NCBI GenBank assembly: GCA_964649895.1
Contig: CAZYRX010000050.1
Coordinates: 1 to 13,678, forward strand
Length of the DNA stretch: 13,678 bases
Direction of reading: 5' to 3'
DNA from: Halanaerobium sp964649895
GTDB lineage: Bacteria; Bacillota; Halanaerobiia; Halanaerobiales; Halanaerobiaceae
The notes beneath the pieces are model-generated. The model did no database searches. It saw only the letters and a list, made by a program, of their open reading frames with translations, and had not been told where the DNA came from. The translations under genes and the position numbers were made by a program. This document shows positions 1-7,680 of the stretch, one piece after another (position 1 is the first letter of the stretch; each line of letters begins with the position of its first letter).

Positions 1-973
1 AGGAAATGTAGTTTCACCTCATAAAGTAATTGATCAATATGGAGCAGATATACTTCGCCTATGGGTAGCATCATCTGACTTCAAAAATGATGTAAAAGTT
101 TCTGACAGCATTTTAAAGCAGAACTCTGAAGTTTATAGAAGAGTTAGAAACACTTATAGATTTGTGCTTGGGAATATAAGTGATTTTGATTATAATGATA
201 ATTATGTAGATTATGAAGACCGTAAAGAATTAGATCGCTGGATAATGATTAGGCTGCAGGAACTAATTAAAAAAGTTACTGCTGCATTTGAAAAATACGA
301 ATATCATAGGGTTTATCATGATGTTCATAATTTTTGTACAGTGGAAATGAGTTCACTATATATGGATATTACTAAAGATCGACTTTACACTGATGGAACA
401 GATTCTTTAAGTAGAAGATCTGCTCAGAGTACTCTTTATGATATTATGATGGCATTAGTTGTTATGCTTGCACCAATTTTACCTCATACTTCTGAAGAAG
501 TATGGCAGTTTTTACCAGATAAAGTGCGGACTGAAGAGAGTGTGTTTTTAGCAGATTGGCCTGAAGCAGTAAAAGAATATTATGATGAAGATTTAAATGC
601 AAAATGGGATAGTCTGTTGAGCATCAGAAAAGATGTATCTAAAGCCCTTGAGTTAGCAAGAGCTGATAAGAAAATCGGTAACTCATTGGAAGCTGCTGTA
701 GAACTAAAAGGAAATTCAGAATTTCAACAGAAATTATTAGAGTCTGAATTAGAACAGCTTGCTGATTTGTTTATTGTTTCTCAGGTAGATTTAAACAATA
801 ATTTAAATGAGGAAGAAAGTCATCAAGGTACAGAAAGTTCTGTACTTGTTAAGGTAAAAGAAGCAAGAGGTGAAAAATGTGACCGCTGCTGGAAATATGA
901 TGAATCAGTAGGAACACATGAAGAACATCCAGATATTTGTGACCGCTGTGCAGCAGTTGTAGAGTCCGAATAA
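1..973 (+). CDS. ileS: Isoleucyl-tRNA synthetase, C-terminal 323 residues (5' end cut by window)
   Basis: Class I aminoacyl-tRNA synthetase that charges tRNA-Ile in the cytoplasm. The reading frame is open from base 2 (base 1 ends the previous codon). The first residues, GNVVSPHKVIDQYGADILR, are what normally follows the KMSKS loop in IleRS, so the window cuts just after that ATP-binding motif and the Rossmann and editing domains lie upstream. Next comes the helical anticodon-binding domain (about residues 60-220 of the fragment). The C-terminal zinc finger has two CDRC knuckles, with Cys at 293, 296, 313 and 316, followed by a short tail and TAA. The CDRCWKY form of the finger is typical of bacterial IleRS of the zinc-containing type. 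The fragment fits about a third of a family member of roughly 930 residues. A bidirectional hairpin follows. The part inside the window looks intact. Confidence 0.96.
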   Translation, partial: GNVVSPHKVIDQYGADILRLWVASSDFKNDVKVSDSILKQNSEVYRRVRNTYRFVLGNISDFDYNDNYVDYEDRKELDRWIMIRLQELIKKVTAAFEKYEYHRVYHDVHNFCTVEMSSLYMDITKDRLYTDGTDSLSRRSAQSTLYDIMMALVVMLAPILPHTSEEVWQFLPDKVRTEESVFLADWPEAVKEYYDEDLNAKWDSLLSIRKDVSKALELARADKKIGNSLEAAVELKGNSEFQQKLLESELEQLADLFIVSQVDLNNNLNEEESHQGTESSVLVKVKEARGEKCDRCWKYDESVGTHEEHPDICDRCAAVVESE

Positions 974-1001
974 GTGTAGTAAATCAAATTAATTTGAGTA
1001 G

Positions 1002-1033
1002 AAAAATAGCGGCCGTTGAGGCCGCTTATTTTT
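1002..1033. terminator. Bidirectional intrinsic terminator between ileS and the MATE gene
   Basis: The arms AGCGGCC and GGCCGCT flank a GTTGA loop. The stem continues into an A-run on the left and a T-run on the right, with one bulged base. Reading right it ends ileS in U-rich sequence; reading left it gives the same arrangement for the converging transporter gene. The structure reaches the last bases of the transporter stop codon. Confidence 0.85.
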
Positions 1034-2390
1034 ATTCAAAAAATTTTATCTCTGCCCATTTCATATCCATAAATCGTTTTAATACTATTACGGAAATAAT
1101 TATAAGTGATATTATTTCAGCAATCCAGACACCCGAAATGCCAAAATCTTTAATTATAATTAGATAATATGATAATGGAACAAAAAAGAGCCATAGTCTT
1201 GTAATTGTAATATACATAGCACCTTTTGTATCACCTGCACCTCTTAAAGCACCAACCATAATTACTACAAATGCTAAAACGCTTTGATTTAAAGCAACGA
1301 TCTTTAGTATTGGATGAGAATACTCTATTACATTAATATCATTTGTAAAAATAGATAAGGCAAAAACAGGGAAAAATAGATAGAGCAAGGCTATACAGCT
1401 TCCCAATGCTGTTCCCATAATAGCGGCAGTAAGGCCTCCTTTTAATGATTCTTCTGCTTTTCCTTCTCCAAGGTGTTTACCAACAATTGTTGTCGCAGCA
1501 ATTGCAATACCGATTGCCGGCATAAAAGATATTGATTCAATATTAAGTAGAATTCTAAAGGAAGCTTCAGCAGTAGTATTTAACTGAGAAATAAATATTC
1601 CGTTTACAAAAAAAGCTACCTGCATAAAAAATTGTTCAACAGCAGCTGCATAACTCAGATTTAAGAGCGGTTTTAATATAACTTTTGTAATTTTCATAGA
1701 AATTATATTTAAATTTAATATTCCTTTATTTTTTGCAAATATATACATATATAATGAAGCTGAGATAAACCTTGCAAATGCAGTTGATAAAGCAGCACCT
1801 GCTATTCCAAGTTCTGGGAAGAACCAAAAACCTGTAATTAAAACATAATTACCAATAATATTTATAATATTTGCTGCTCCTGTGATGTACATTGGTGTTT
1901 TAGTATCTGATGCACCTCTCAATGCAGCTGCAGAAGCAAAACTGATGAACATAAAAAGCTGACCAAGGGCAATGTTTTTCAAATAAATTGTTCCATAATT
2001 ATTGACTTCTGTTGTTATATCATAAATACTCAATATCATTTCAGCGAAAAAATAAGTAAATATTGTTATAAGTACACCAATAATAATATTTAATGTTAAA
2101 TTTTCATTCATAATTTTGTTTAATCTACTTTGGTTGCCTTCACCATAACTCCTTGCAATCATTGCAGTTGCTCCTGCATTAAATGCAGAAAAAACAAAAA
2201 TTAGAGTAAATATAATTTGATTAGCAAAGCCAACACCAGCTAAAGCCTCTTTACCTATAAAACGACTTATCATTATTGTGTCTGCCATACCAACGAGGGT
2301 ATTTAAAGACATTTCTAAGACTGCTGGTAAGGCTAGAATAAATATTGTAACTGCTCTTTTTTTAGTATTTGCTGTAAATTTGAAATCCAT
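1032..2390 (-). CDS. MATE-family multidrug/toxin efflux transporter
   Basis: Cytoplasmic-membrane antiporter of the MATE (MatE) family, which exports drugs or other organic compounds in exchange for Na+ or H+; the substrate cannot be read from sequence. The 452-residue product is hydrophobic throughout, consistent with 12 membrane helices. The two halves are visibly related: LRGASDTKTPMYIT (about residues 157-170) recurs as LRGAGDTKGAMYIT (about 382-395). The first helix carries GMADT with Asp37, the position of the conserved cation-coupling Asp in NorM-like members. I chose the ATG at 2388-2390 because GGAG lies 10 nt upstream; a TTG 12 codons earlier lacks a good ribosome site and would add an unusual hydrophobic leader. 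It converges on ileS and diverges from lspA, so it is probably monocistronic with its own promoter. Confidence 0.9.
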   Translation of the reverse strand: MDFKFTANTKKRAVTIFILALPAVLEMSLNTLVGMADTIMISRFIGKEALAGVGFANQIIFTLIFVFSAFNAGATAMIARSYGEGNQSRLNKIMNENLTLNIIIGVLITIFTYFFAEMILSIYDITTEVNNYGTIYLKNIALGQLFMFISFASAAALRGASDTKTPMYITGAANIINIIGNYVLITGFWFFPELGIAGAALSTAFARFISASLYMYIFAKNKGILNLNIISMKITKVILKPLLNLSYAAAVEQFFMQVAFFVNGIFISQLNTTAEASFRILLNIESISFMPAIGIAIAATTIVGKHLGEGKAEESLKGGLTAAIMGTALGSCIALLYLFFPVFALSIFTNDINVIEYSHPILKIVALNQSVLAFVVIMVGALRGAGDTKGAMYITITRLWLFFVPLSYYLIIIKDFGISGVWIAEIISLIIISVIVLKRFMDMKWAEIKFFE

Positions 2391-2431
2391 TATAATCAAT
2401 CTCCAGTTAATAAAAATGCTTTCCAAAGGCT

Positions 2432-2460
2432 ATATTACCACATTTAAACAAAATAGAAAA
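2432..2460 (-). promoter_or_regulatory. Candidate promoter of the MATE gene (extended -10)
   Basis: On the minus strand TAATAT (2432-2437) is preceded by TGG, giving an extended -10 element. TTTTCT (2455-2460) lies 17 bases further upstream as a weak -35. The predicted start is about 40 nt before the ATG. The region is AT-rich, so chance matches are possible. Confidence 0.4.
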
Positions 2461-2503
2461 GATATAATTTATTTAAAGAAGCTAATTGCTTTAAGACTAT
2501 ATA

Positions 2504-2532
2504 TTGTTTTAAATTAATTGATATGTTAAAAT
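2504..2532 (+). promoter_or_regulatory. Candidate promoter of lspA (extended -10)
   Basis: TTGTTT (2504-2509), a 17-base spacer and TAAAAT (2527-2532) preceded by TGT, an extended -10. Transcription would start near 2539, leaving only about 13 nt of leader before the ATG and putting the GGAG ribosome site at the very 5' end. It is back to back with the MATE promoter. Confidence 0.45.
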
Positions 2533-2551
2533 TAATATTGGAGTTGTTTTT

Positions 2552-2986
2552 ATGAGTATATTATTTTATTCCAGCATTATAATTTTTATTGATCAGCTAA
2601 GTAAATTTATTATTAGAAGTATGCTGTTGGAAGGTGAAAGTATTGAATTAATTTCTAATATATTTTTTCTTAGGTATGTAAAAAATAGAGGAGCAGCTTT
2701 TGGTATTTTAGAAGGTCAGCGTTTATTTTTTATAATAATAACCTTTATTTTTTTATTTTTTTTAATATACATATATATTAGTGAATTAGAGAAAAATAAG
2801 TTTTCATATATAACAATTATTTTTTTAATTGGAGGAAGTACAGCAAATTTAATTGACCGTATTTTATTTACTTATGTAACTGATTTTATAGCTGTTTATA
2901 AATTTCCTGTCATAAATTTTGCAGATATTTTTATTTTTATAGGTGTGGTTTTTTTAATATATCAGCTGATTGTGCTGGATAAATAA
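2552..2986 (+). CDS. lspA: Lipoprotein signal peptidase (signal peptidase II)
   Basis: Aspartyl protease of the cytoplasmic membrane that removes the signal peptide from diacylglyceryl-modified prolipoproteins, the step after Lgt. The 144-residue length is normal for the family. Four hydrophobic segments lie at about residues 1-20, 57-76, 84-101 and 122-141. Conserved family blocks are all present: DQLSK (Asp14), NRGAAFG (Asn45), NLIDR (Asn99, Asp102), TDFI (Asp111) and NFAD (Asn122, Asp125). Asp111 and Asp125 align with the catalytic pair seen in LspA structures. GGAG sits 8 nt before the ATG. The next gene begins 14 nt downstream, so the two are probably cotranscribed. An Lnt-like gene 4.7 kb away would act later in the same pathway. 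Confidence 0.96.
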   Translation: MSILFYSSIIIFIDQLSKFIIRSMLLEGESIELISNIFFLRYVKNRGAAFGILEGQRLFFIIITFIFLFFLIYIYISELEKNKFSYITIIFLIGGSTANLIDRILFTYVTDFIAVYKFPVINFADIFIFIGVVFLIYQLIVLDK

Positions 2987-3000
2987 TAAGAGGTGTTTGA

Positions 3001-3912
3001 ATGCAGAAGTATAACTTTGAAGTCAAAGAGGAAGAAGCTGGAGAGAGAATTGATAAATTTTTAGCAAAAAAAATCAATGATTTTTCAAGATCATATATAC
3101 AAACATTAATAGATAATGAAGATGTGAAAGTGAATAGTTCTGGAATTCAGAACAGCTACAAAATAAAAAAGGGTGATATTTTAGTTATTAAAGTTCAAGA
3201 AAAAGAAACAGAAGTCAAAGCAGTAGAAATACCTCTTGATATAATTTATGAGGATAATCATATAATAGTAATCAACAAAAGTAGTGACATGGTTGTACAT
3301 CCTGCTCCAGGACATCATGATGATACTGTTGTAAATGCATTGCTTGCCCATGTTGATGATCTCTCTGCTATAAATGGAATAAAAAGACCTGGAATTGTCC
3401 ACAGACTGGATAAAGATACAAGTGGTTTACTTCTAATTGCAAAAAATGATAATGCACATAAGAATTTAGCAAAACAGTTTAAAAATCGTGAAGTTGATAA
3501 ATATTATCTTGCTCTTTTAGATGGTATTCTTCCTTATGAAAAAGGAAAAATAGATGCTCCAATAGGTAGAGATCCAAATCATAGAAAAAAAATGGCTGTT
3601 AGAAAAAGAAAAAGCAAAAAAGCTGTTAGCAGATTTAAAGTCTTGGAATCATTTAAAGATCATACTCTTGTTGAAGTTAAAATCGAAACTGGAAGAACAC
3701 ATCAAATAAGAGTACACTTTTCTTATTTAGGATACCCTGTTACGGGAGATAAAAAATATGGGTCTAAAAATATAGCTAATGCAGAAAGACAGTTATTACA
3801 TGCAAAAAAGCTTGTAATAAGACATCCTGCAACAGGAGAGAAGATGACTTTTGAGGCAGATCTAAAAGATGACTTTAGATTAATATTAGATAAACTAAGA
3901 AAAGAAAAGTAA
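3001..3912 (+). CDS. rluD: RluA/RluD-family ribosomal large-subunit pseudouridine synthase
   Basis: Converts selected uridines in RNA to pseudouridine; RluD members modify helix 69 of 23S rRNA, but the exact target cannot be told from sequence. The 303-residue protein has an N-terminal S4 RNA-binding domain (about 13-75) followed by the catalytic domain. That domain holds the family signature HRLDKDTSG at 134-142, with Asp137 as catalytic nucleophile, and the conserved GRTHQIRVH block near residue 230. AGAGGTG lies 5 nt upstream of the ATG. The lspA-then-RluA-family order matches Bacillus, where the second gene is ylyB. The subfamily label RluD rests on the S4 domain and overall length, so RluA family is the safer statement. 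Confidence 0.93.
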   Translation: MQKYNFEVKEEEAGERIDKFLAKKINDFSRSYIQTLIDNEDVKVNSSGIQNSYKIKKGDILVIKVQEKETEVKAVEIPLDIIYEDNHIIVINKSSDMVVHPAPGHHDDTVVNALLAHVDDLSAINGIKRPGIVHRLDKDTSGLLLIAKNDNAHKNLAKQFKNREVDKYYLALLDGILPYEKGKIDAPIGRDPNHRKKMAVRKRKSKKAVSRFKVLESFKDHTLVEVKIETGRTHQIRVHFSYLGYPVTGDKKYGSKNIANAERQLLHAKKLVIRHPATGEKMTFEADLKDDFRLILDKLRKEK

Positions 3913-3976
3913 TTTTATTATTAAAGCAGGAATATTTGTTTTAAACTAGAAAATTAATTAAAAGGAGGAGATTTAT

Positions 3977-5188
3977 TTGAATAATTCAATTAAATTGACT
4001 GATGATGTATACTGGGTAGGTGTTAATGATAAAGAAACAGATTTATTTGAATCTTTATGGCCTTTACCTGAAGGTATAGCTTATAATTCTTATATAATTG
4101 AGGATGAAAAGATAGCATTAATTGATTCTGTGAAGATCAATTATAATGATACTTTTCTAGAAAAAGTAAAAACAGTAATAGGTGATAAAAAAGTTGATTA
4201 TTTAATAATTAATCACATGGAGCCAGACCATTCTGGTTCAATTAAGACTTTAAGACAAGCCTATCCTGAAATGGAGATAATAGGTAATTCTAAAACTATG
4301 GGTTTTTTAGAAGGGTTTTATAATATAACCGAGGGTACCAGAGTTGTTAAAGATGGAGATCAGTTAGATTTAGGATCGAGAAAGCTAACATTTTATTTGA
4401 CACCAATGGTTCACTGGCCTGAAACCATGATGACCTTTGATGAAAAAGATAAAATCCTATTTGCAGGAGATGCATTTGGTGGTTTTGGTTCATTAAATGG
4501 ATTTTTATTTGATGATGAGGTTGAAGTAGAACAATATAAAGATGAGATCAGAAGATATTTTTCTAATATTATTGGTAAATATGGCCCTATTGTTCATAAT
4601 ACCATTAAAAAGCTAAAAGACAAAATCGATAAAATTGAAATGATAGGATCAACTCATGGTCTTGTCTGGAGAGAAAATCCAATGCATATTGTGGAAGAAT
4701 ATGATAAGTGGGCACAACAGGAAACTGAAGAAGGAGTAGTTGTGGTTTACGGATCAATGTATGGAAATACTAAGGCAATGGCAGAAGCAGTTGCCAGATC
4801 ATTATCGGAGAATGGTATTGAAAATATAAAATTATTTGATGTTTCAAGAAAACATTCATCATTTATTATTAATGATATTTGGAAGTATAATGGATTAGTA
4901 ATTGGAAGTTGTACATATAATACTGGAATATTCCCACCCATGGAATATTTACTTCAGAGTTTAGAAATTAGAAATTTAAAAGATAGAACTCTTGGAATAT
5001 TTGGTTCTTACAGCTGGAGTGGTGGAGCACTTCAGAGATTAAAAGAATTTCAGGATCAAGTAAGTTGTCAGCCAGTTGAGCCTATTATTGAATCCAAATT
5101 CTCACCAGATCATGATACTTTTGAACAGTGTTACGAACTTGGAAAAAATGTAGCAGAAACTATAAAAAATGCCTGTGAATGTAAATAA
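3977..5188 (+). CDS. fprA: Class A flavodiiron protein (O2/NO reductase, FprA type)
   Basis: Soluble enzyme that reduces O2 to water, or NO to N2O, protecting anaerobes; electrons usually come from rubredoxin. The N-terminal metallo-beta-lactamase-like domain (1-250) carries all seven di-iron ligand positions: His80, Glu82, Asp84 and His85 (in NHMEPDHSG), His146, Asp165 and His227. The C-terminal flavodoxin domain (254-400) has the FMN loop GSMYGNT at 259-265. There is no added rubredoxin or flavin-reductase domain, so it is the simple class A form (403 residues). The start codon is TTG: AAAGGAGGAG lies immediately upstream with correct spacing, and no ATG is near. It follows rluD by 64 nt without a clear terminator or promoter, so it may be read through from lspA-rluD. 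Confidence 0.95.
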   Translation: MNNSIKLTDDVYWVGVNDKETDLFESLWPLPEGIAYNSYIIEDEKIALIDSVKINYNDTFLEKVKTVIGDKKVDYLIINHMEPDHSGSIKTLRQAYPEMEIIGNSKTMGFLEGFYNITEGTRVVKDGDQLDLGSRKLTFYLTPMVHWPETMMTFDEKDKILFAGDAFGGFGSLNGFLFDDEVEVEQYKDEIRRYFSNIIGKYGPIVHNTIKKLKDKIDKIEMIGSTHGLVWRENPMHIVEEYDKWAQQETEEGVVVVYGSMYGNTKAMAEAVARSLSENGIENIKLFDVSRKHSSFIINDIWKYNGLVIGSCTYNTGIFPPMEYLLQSLEIRNLKDRTLGIFGSYSWSGGALQRLKEFQDQVSCQPVEPIIESKFSPDHDTFEQCYELGKNVAETIKNACECK

Positions 5189-5220
5189 TTAAATATATTT
5201 GTTGAGAAATATATTTAATT
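5187..5220. repeat. AT-only perfect 14-bp inverted repeat at the end of fprA
   Basis: AATTAAATATATTT (5187-5200) and AAATATATTTAATT (5207-5220) are perfect reverse complements around the loop GTTGAG. It starts inside the fprA stop codon. It contains no G-C pair in the stem, so it is a poor classical terminator, but could protect the 3' end or slow polymerase before the stronger hairpin 30 nt on. Confidence 0.6.
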
Positions 5221-5249
5221 TAATTAATGTTTATTAATACTAATTATTC

Positions 5250-5314
5250 AGGCTGGCTTATAATTAAGGGATTTTTTTAACAGAATGATTTTCTCTTAAT
5301 AAGCCGGCCTTTTT
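5250..5314 (+). terminator. Intrinsic terminator of fprA
   Basis: AGGCTGGCTTAT (5250-5261) pairs with ATAAGCCGGCCT (5299-5310) with one G-U pair. The stem continues past a 3-nt bulge through TAAGGGA/TCTCTTA to a 20-nt loop, and TTTT follows. GC-rich base plus T-run is standard for a Rho-independent terminator; the total stem of about 19 pairs is long. Confidence 0.85.
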
Positions 5315-5420
5315 AATAAAAATATGCTGATAATTATAATAAATATTCAAAAAATTAAAGGAATTTAAACAACTATCATAGAAGTACTAATTTAACAGCT
5401 TAATAATCTTAGTTTTTTAT

Positions 5421-5464
5421 TGTCAGATTTATATTTATCTAAAAATAAAGATATTATTCTGACA
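5421..5464. repeat. Inverted repeat in the EF-G-like gene leader
   Basis: TGTCAGA and TCTGACA, 30 bases apart, are perfect reverse complements. A nested TATCT (5436-5440) / AGATA (5449-5453) stem makes a two-part hairpin plausible. It lies 40 bases before the coding region. TTGTCA at 5420-5425 also resembles a -35 box, but no fitting -10 follows at 16-18 bases. Confidence 0.35.
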
Positions 5465-5504
5465 TCTAAATTCACAAAATATTATAACTAATAATGAAGA
5501 AGGG

Positions 5505-7577
5505 TTGGTGGAAAAATTGAGTAAGATTACTAGTAAGGATATTAGAAATTTCTGCTTTATATCACATGGAGGTGCGGGTAAATCAACACTAACTGAGATG
5601 CTGCTCTATAATTCAGGTGTTATTGATCAGCCGGGTAGTGTTGATAACGGTAATTCTCATTCTGATTACAGTGCTGTAGAAAAAGATCACAAGCATTCTG
5701 TGCATAATAGTTATTTTAGTTTTGAATGGAGAAACAAACTTTTTCATTTTATAGATACACCTGGATATGCAGATTTCAGAAGTGAAGTTGTAAGTGCTTT
5801 AAGAATGGTAGAAAGTGCTGTTCTTTTAGTTGATGCTGCTGCAGGTATTGAGGTAAATACTGGTTATGTCTGGGAACTAGCTGAAAAAAATGATTTAGCA
5901 AAAGCAGTTTTCATTAATAAAATTGATAAAGAAGAAGCTGATTTTGACCAAGTTGTAAATCAGTTGAAGAGTAATTATGATGATAATTTTGCTATTGTTA
6001 CCTTACCTTATTATGAAGATGGACAGTTAGAAGGTATTATTGATTTACTTGATGAAAAATTATATAAAATGGAAGATGGAAAAGGTAAAGGATATGAAAT
6101 ACCTGACTCTGAAAAAGATAGAGTAGCAGATTATGAGTTAAAACTAATTGAGTCAATTGTAGAACTCAATGAAGAATTGATGATTAAATACTTAGATGAT
6201 GAAAAAATCACAAATAAAGAACTTACTGCTGCTTTTGAAGAAGAAGTTGCAGGTGAAGAATTAGTACCTGTCTTTGCAGGTTCAGCATTAAAAAATTGTG
6301 GAGTCAAAAAGTTTCTAGAAGACTTAACAAAAATTCTTCCATCAGCTGCGGAATCTCATATAGATCATTTAGTAGAATCTGGTTCTGTGCCTAAAACAGT
6401 TCCAGAAAGTAAATTTAGTGCTCAGGTTTGTAAAACTATGGTTGATCCATATATAGGTAAATTATCAATATTTAGAGTTTTCTCTGGTTCGTTAAAAAGA
6501 GATGATCTAGTATATATTCCAGATATTGATGAAGAAATAAAGGTAAGTAAATTATATAAATTAAATGGAGCTGATCAAGAAAATGTTGATGATCTGACTG
6601 CAGGTGAAATAGGTGCAGTTGCAAAGCTTGGAGAATTGGAGACATCATATACAATGCGAGATCCAGAAACTGATGTTGTTTTTCTTAGTCTTGAATTCCC
6701 AAAACCTATGTATACAAGGGCTGCCCTTCCTGTTGAAGGTGTAGATGAAGAAAAAATGGCATCTGTTTTGAATAGATATAGTGAATCAGATCCCAGTTTT
6801 GAAGTTGAATACAATAAAGTAACAAAGGAACTTCTGCTTACTGGAATGGGAACAATTCATTTTATTATGATAAAAGATGAGTGTAAACGAAAGTATGATG
6901 TTGACTTTACAACAGATGTTCCTAAGGTAGAATACCGGGAAACAATACAGCGTAAAGCAGATGTTGAAGAAAAATATAAAAAACAATCAGGAGGTCGAGG
7001 TCAGTACGGACATGTATTGATGAGAATGGAGCCCCTCCCAAGAGGTAAAGGATTTGAATTTGAAGAAGAAATTTTTGGTGGAGCAATTCCTGGACAGTAT
7101 ATTCCAGCTGTTGAGAAGGGGATTATTGAAGCTAAAGATGAGGGTGCTTTAGCTGGATATCCTGTAGTTGATTTCAAAGTAGTTTTATATGATGGGTCTT
7201 ATCATGATGTAGATTCTTCAGAAATGGCATTTAAAATTGCTGCTTCTAAAGCATTTAGAAGAGGTTTAACACAGGCAAAATCAGTTTTGTTAGAACCAAT
7301 AATGAATGTCAAAGTAACTGTACCTCAGGATTTTATGGGCGATATAATGGGTGACTTTAATTCTCGCCGTGGTAGAATACAAGGTATGGATCCACAGAAT
7401 GGACTGCAGATTATTAAAGCTCAAGTTCCTCAGGCTGAAATGTTTAACTATGCTGTAGAATTAAAATCTATAACTGGTGGATATGGATCATTTGATATGG
7501 AGTTTTCACATTATGACAAAGTACCTGGAGAAATAAGCGAAAAAATTGTAGAACAAGCAAATGTAGAAAGTGCTTAA
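5505..7577 (+). CDS. EF-G-like translational GTPase (EF-G-2 type paralogue)
   Basis: Full-length relative of elongation factor G (690 residues). Domains: GTPase (about 10-285), domain II (300-390), domain III (400-475), domain IV (480-600, with GGRGQYGHV) and domain V (605-685, with NSRRGRIQGM). GTP-binding motifs are HGGAGKST (21-28), DTPG (84-87), NKID (138-141) and GSAL (about 259-262). The P-loop reads GGAGK instead of AHIDAGK, and the switch I segment lacks the RGITI core of canonical EF-G. Both are features of the EF-G-like subfamily that includes Thermus EF-G-2, whose cellular role is unclear. It therefore should not be called the main fusA, which normally sits with rpsL-rpsG-tuf. Start choice is uncertain: TTG 5505, GTG 5508 and TTG 5517 are in frame. 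GGTGG 5 nt before 5517 and the match to homologues starting just before the IRN segment make 5517 a real alternative. Terminators on both sides suggest a monocistronic unit. Confidence 0.92.
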   Translation: MVEKLSKITSKDIRNFCFISHGGAGKSTLTEMLLYNSGVIDQPGSVDNGNSHSDYSAVEKDHKHSVHNSYFSFEWRNKLFHFIDTPGYADFRSEVVSALRMVESAVLLVDAAAGIEVNTGYVWELAEKNDLAKAVFINKIDKEEADFDQVVNQLKSNYDDNFAIVTLPYYEDGQLEGIIDLLDEKLYKMEDGKGKGYEIPDSEKDRVADYELKLIESIVELNEELMIKYLDDEKITNKELTAAFEEEVAGEELVPVFAGSALKNCGVKKFLEDLTKILPSAAESHIDHLVESGSVPKTVPESKFSAQVCKTMVDPYIGKLSIFRVFSGSLKRDDLVYIPDIDEEIKVSKLYKLNGADQENVDDLTAGEIGAVAKLGELETSYTMRDPETDVVFLSLEFPKPMYTRAALPVEGVDEEKMASVLNRYSESDPSFEVEYNKVTKELLLTGMGTIHFIMIKDECKRKYDVDFTTDVPKVEYRETIQRKADVEEKYKKQSGGRGQYGHVLMRMEPLPRGKGFEFEEEIFGGAIPGQYIPAVEKGIIEAKDEGALAGYPVVDFKVVLYDGSYHDVDSSEMAFKIAASKAFRRGLTQAKSVLLEPIMNVKVTVPQDFMGDIMGDFNSRRGRIQGMDPQNGLQIIKAQVPQAEMFNYAVELKSITGGYGSFDMEFSHYDKVPGEISEKIVEQANVESA

Positions 7578-7617
7578 AATATTTTTATAATGTTAGAAAA
7601 ATCATCTTCAAAATAAG

Positions 7618-7642
7618 AGGTCAGCTTAAGGCTGGCCTTTTT
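7618..7642 (+). terminator. Intrinsic terminator of the EF-G-like gene
   Basis: AGGTCAGC (7618-7625) pairs with GCTGGCCT (7631-7638), with one U-G pair, around the loop TTAAG. The right arm runs into TTTTT. It begins 40 bases after the stop codon. Confidence 0.88.
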
Positions 7643-7655
7643 GTTATTTATAGTA

Positions 7656-7661
7656 TATAAT
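7656..7661 (+). promoter_or_regulatory. Possible -10 element for the Lnt-like gene
   Basis: A perfect TATAAT lies 19 bases before the ATG, but the -35 position (TGGCCT, 7633-7638) is poor and falls inside the preceding terminator. A start near 7668 would leave the GGAGG at the very 5' end of the message. Weak support. Confidence 0.25.
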
Positions 7662-7680
7662 AATTTTTGGAGGAATTTAT

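Larger units (their letters stand above)
5189..5504. other. 316-base intergenic region between fprA and the EF-G-like gene
   Basis: The first 125 bases hold the two fprA 3' hairpins. The remaining 190 bases hold no convincing gene. A TATAAT at 5335-5340 has only a weak TTTAAT 17 bases upstream. TGTCAGA (5421-5427) and TCTGACA (5458-5464) form a 7-bp inverted repeat with a smaller TATCT/AGATA stem nested inside, so an RNA hairpin or operator is possible. I could not match this leader to a known riboswitch or T-box. The EF-G-like promoter must lie here but cannot be placed with confidence. Confidence 0.5.

Noticed and set aside
1..163. Possibility that ileS is truncated or starts at the ATG-like codon near 164
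   Set aside because: The frame is open to the window edge and encodes the conserved segment following KMSKS, so the gene is cut by the window.
2391..2426. TTG start 12 codons upstream of the MATE ATG
   Set aside because: It has no suitable ribosome site, while the ATG at 2388-2390 has GGAG 10 nt before it and starts at the usual distance from the first membrane helix.
2278..2517. Plus-strand open frame opposite the MATE gene start
   Set aside because: It runs antisense through the N-terminus of a clear transporter and its divergent promoter region, has no recognisable domain, and looks like a by-product of AT-rich sequence.
3913..3976. Separate promoter for fprA
   Set aside because: TTGTTT with TAAAAG 17 bases later overlaps the ribosome site and would leave almost no leader; not convincing in such AT-rich sequence.
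5228..5281. 17-codon ATG frame between fprA and the EF-G-like gene
   Set aside because: No ribosome site precedes it and it is largely made of the left arm and loop of the fprA terminator.
6472..6986. Minus-strand open frames inside the EF-G-like gene
   Set aside because: They lie opposite conserved EF-G domains, resemble no protein I know, and lack ribosome sites.
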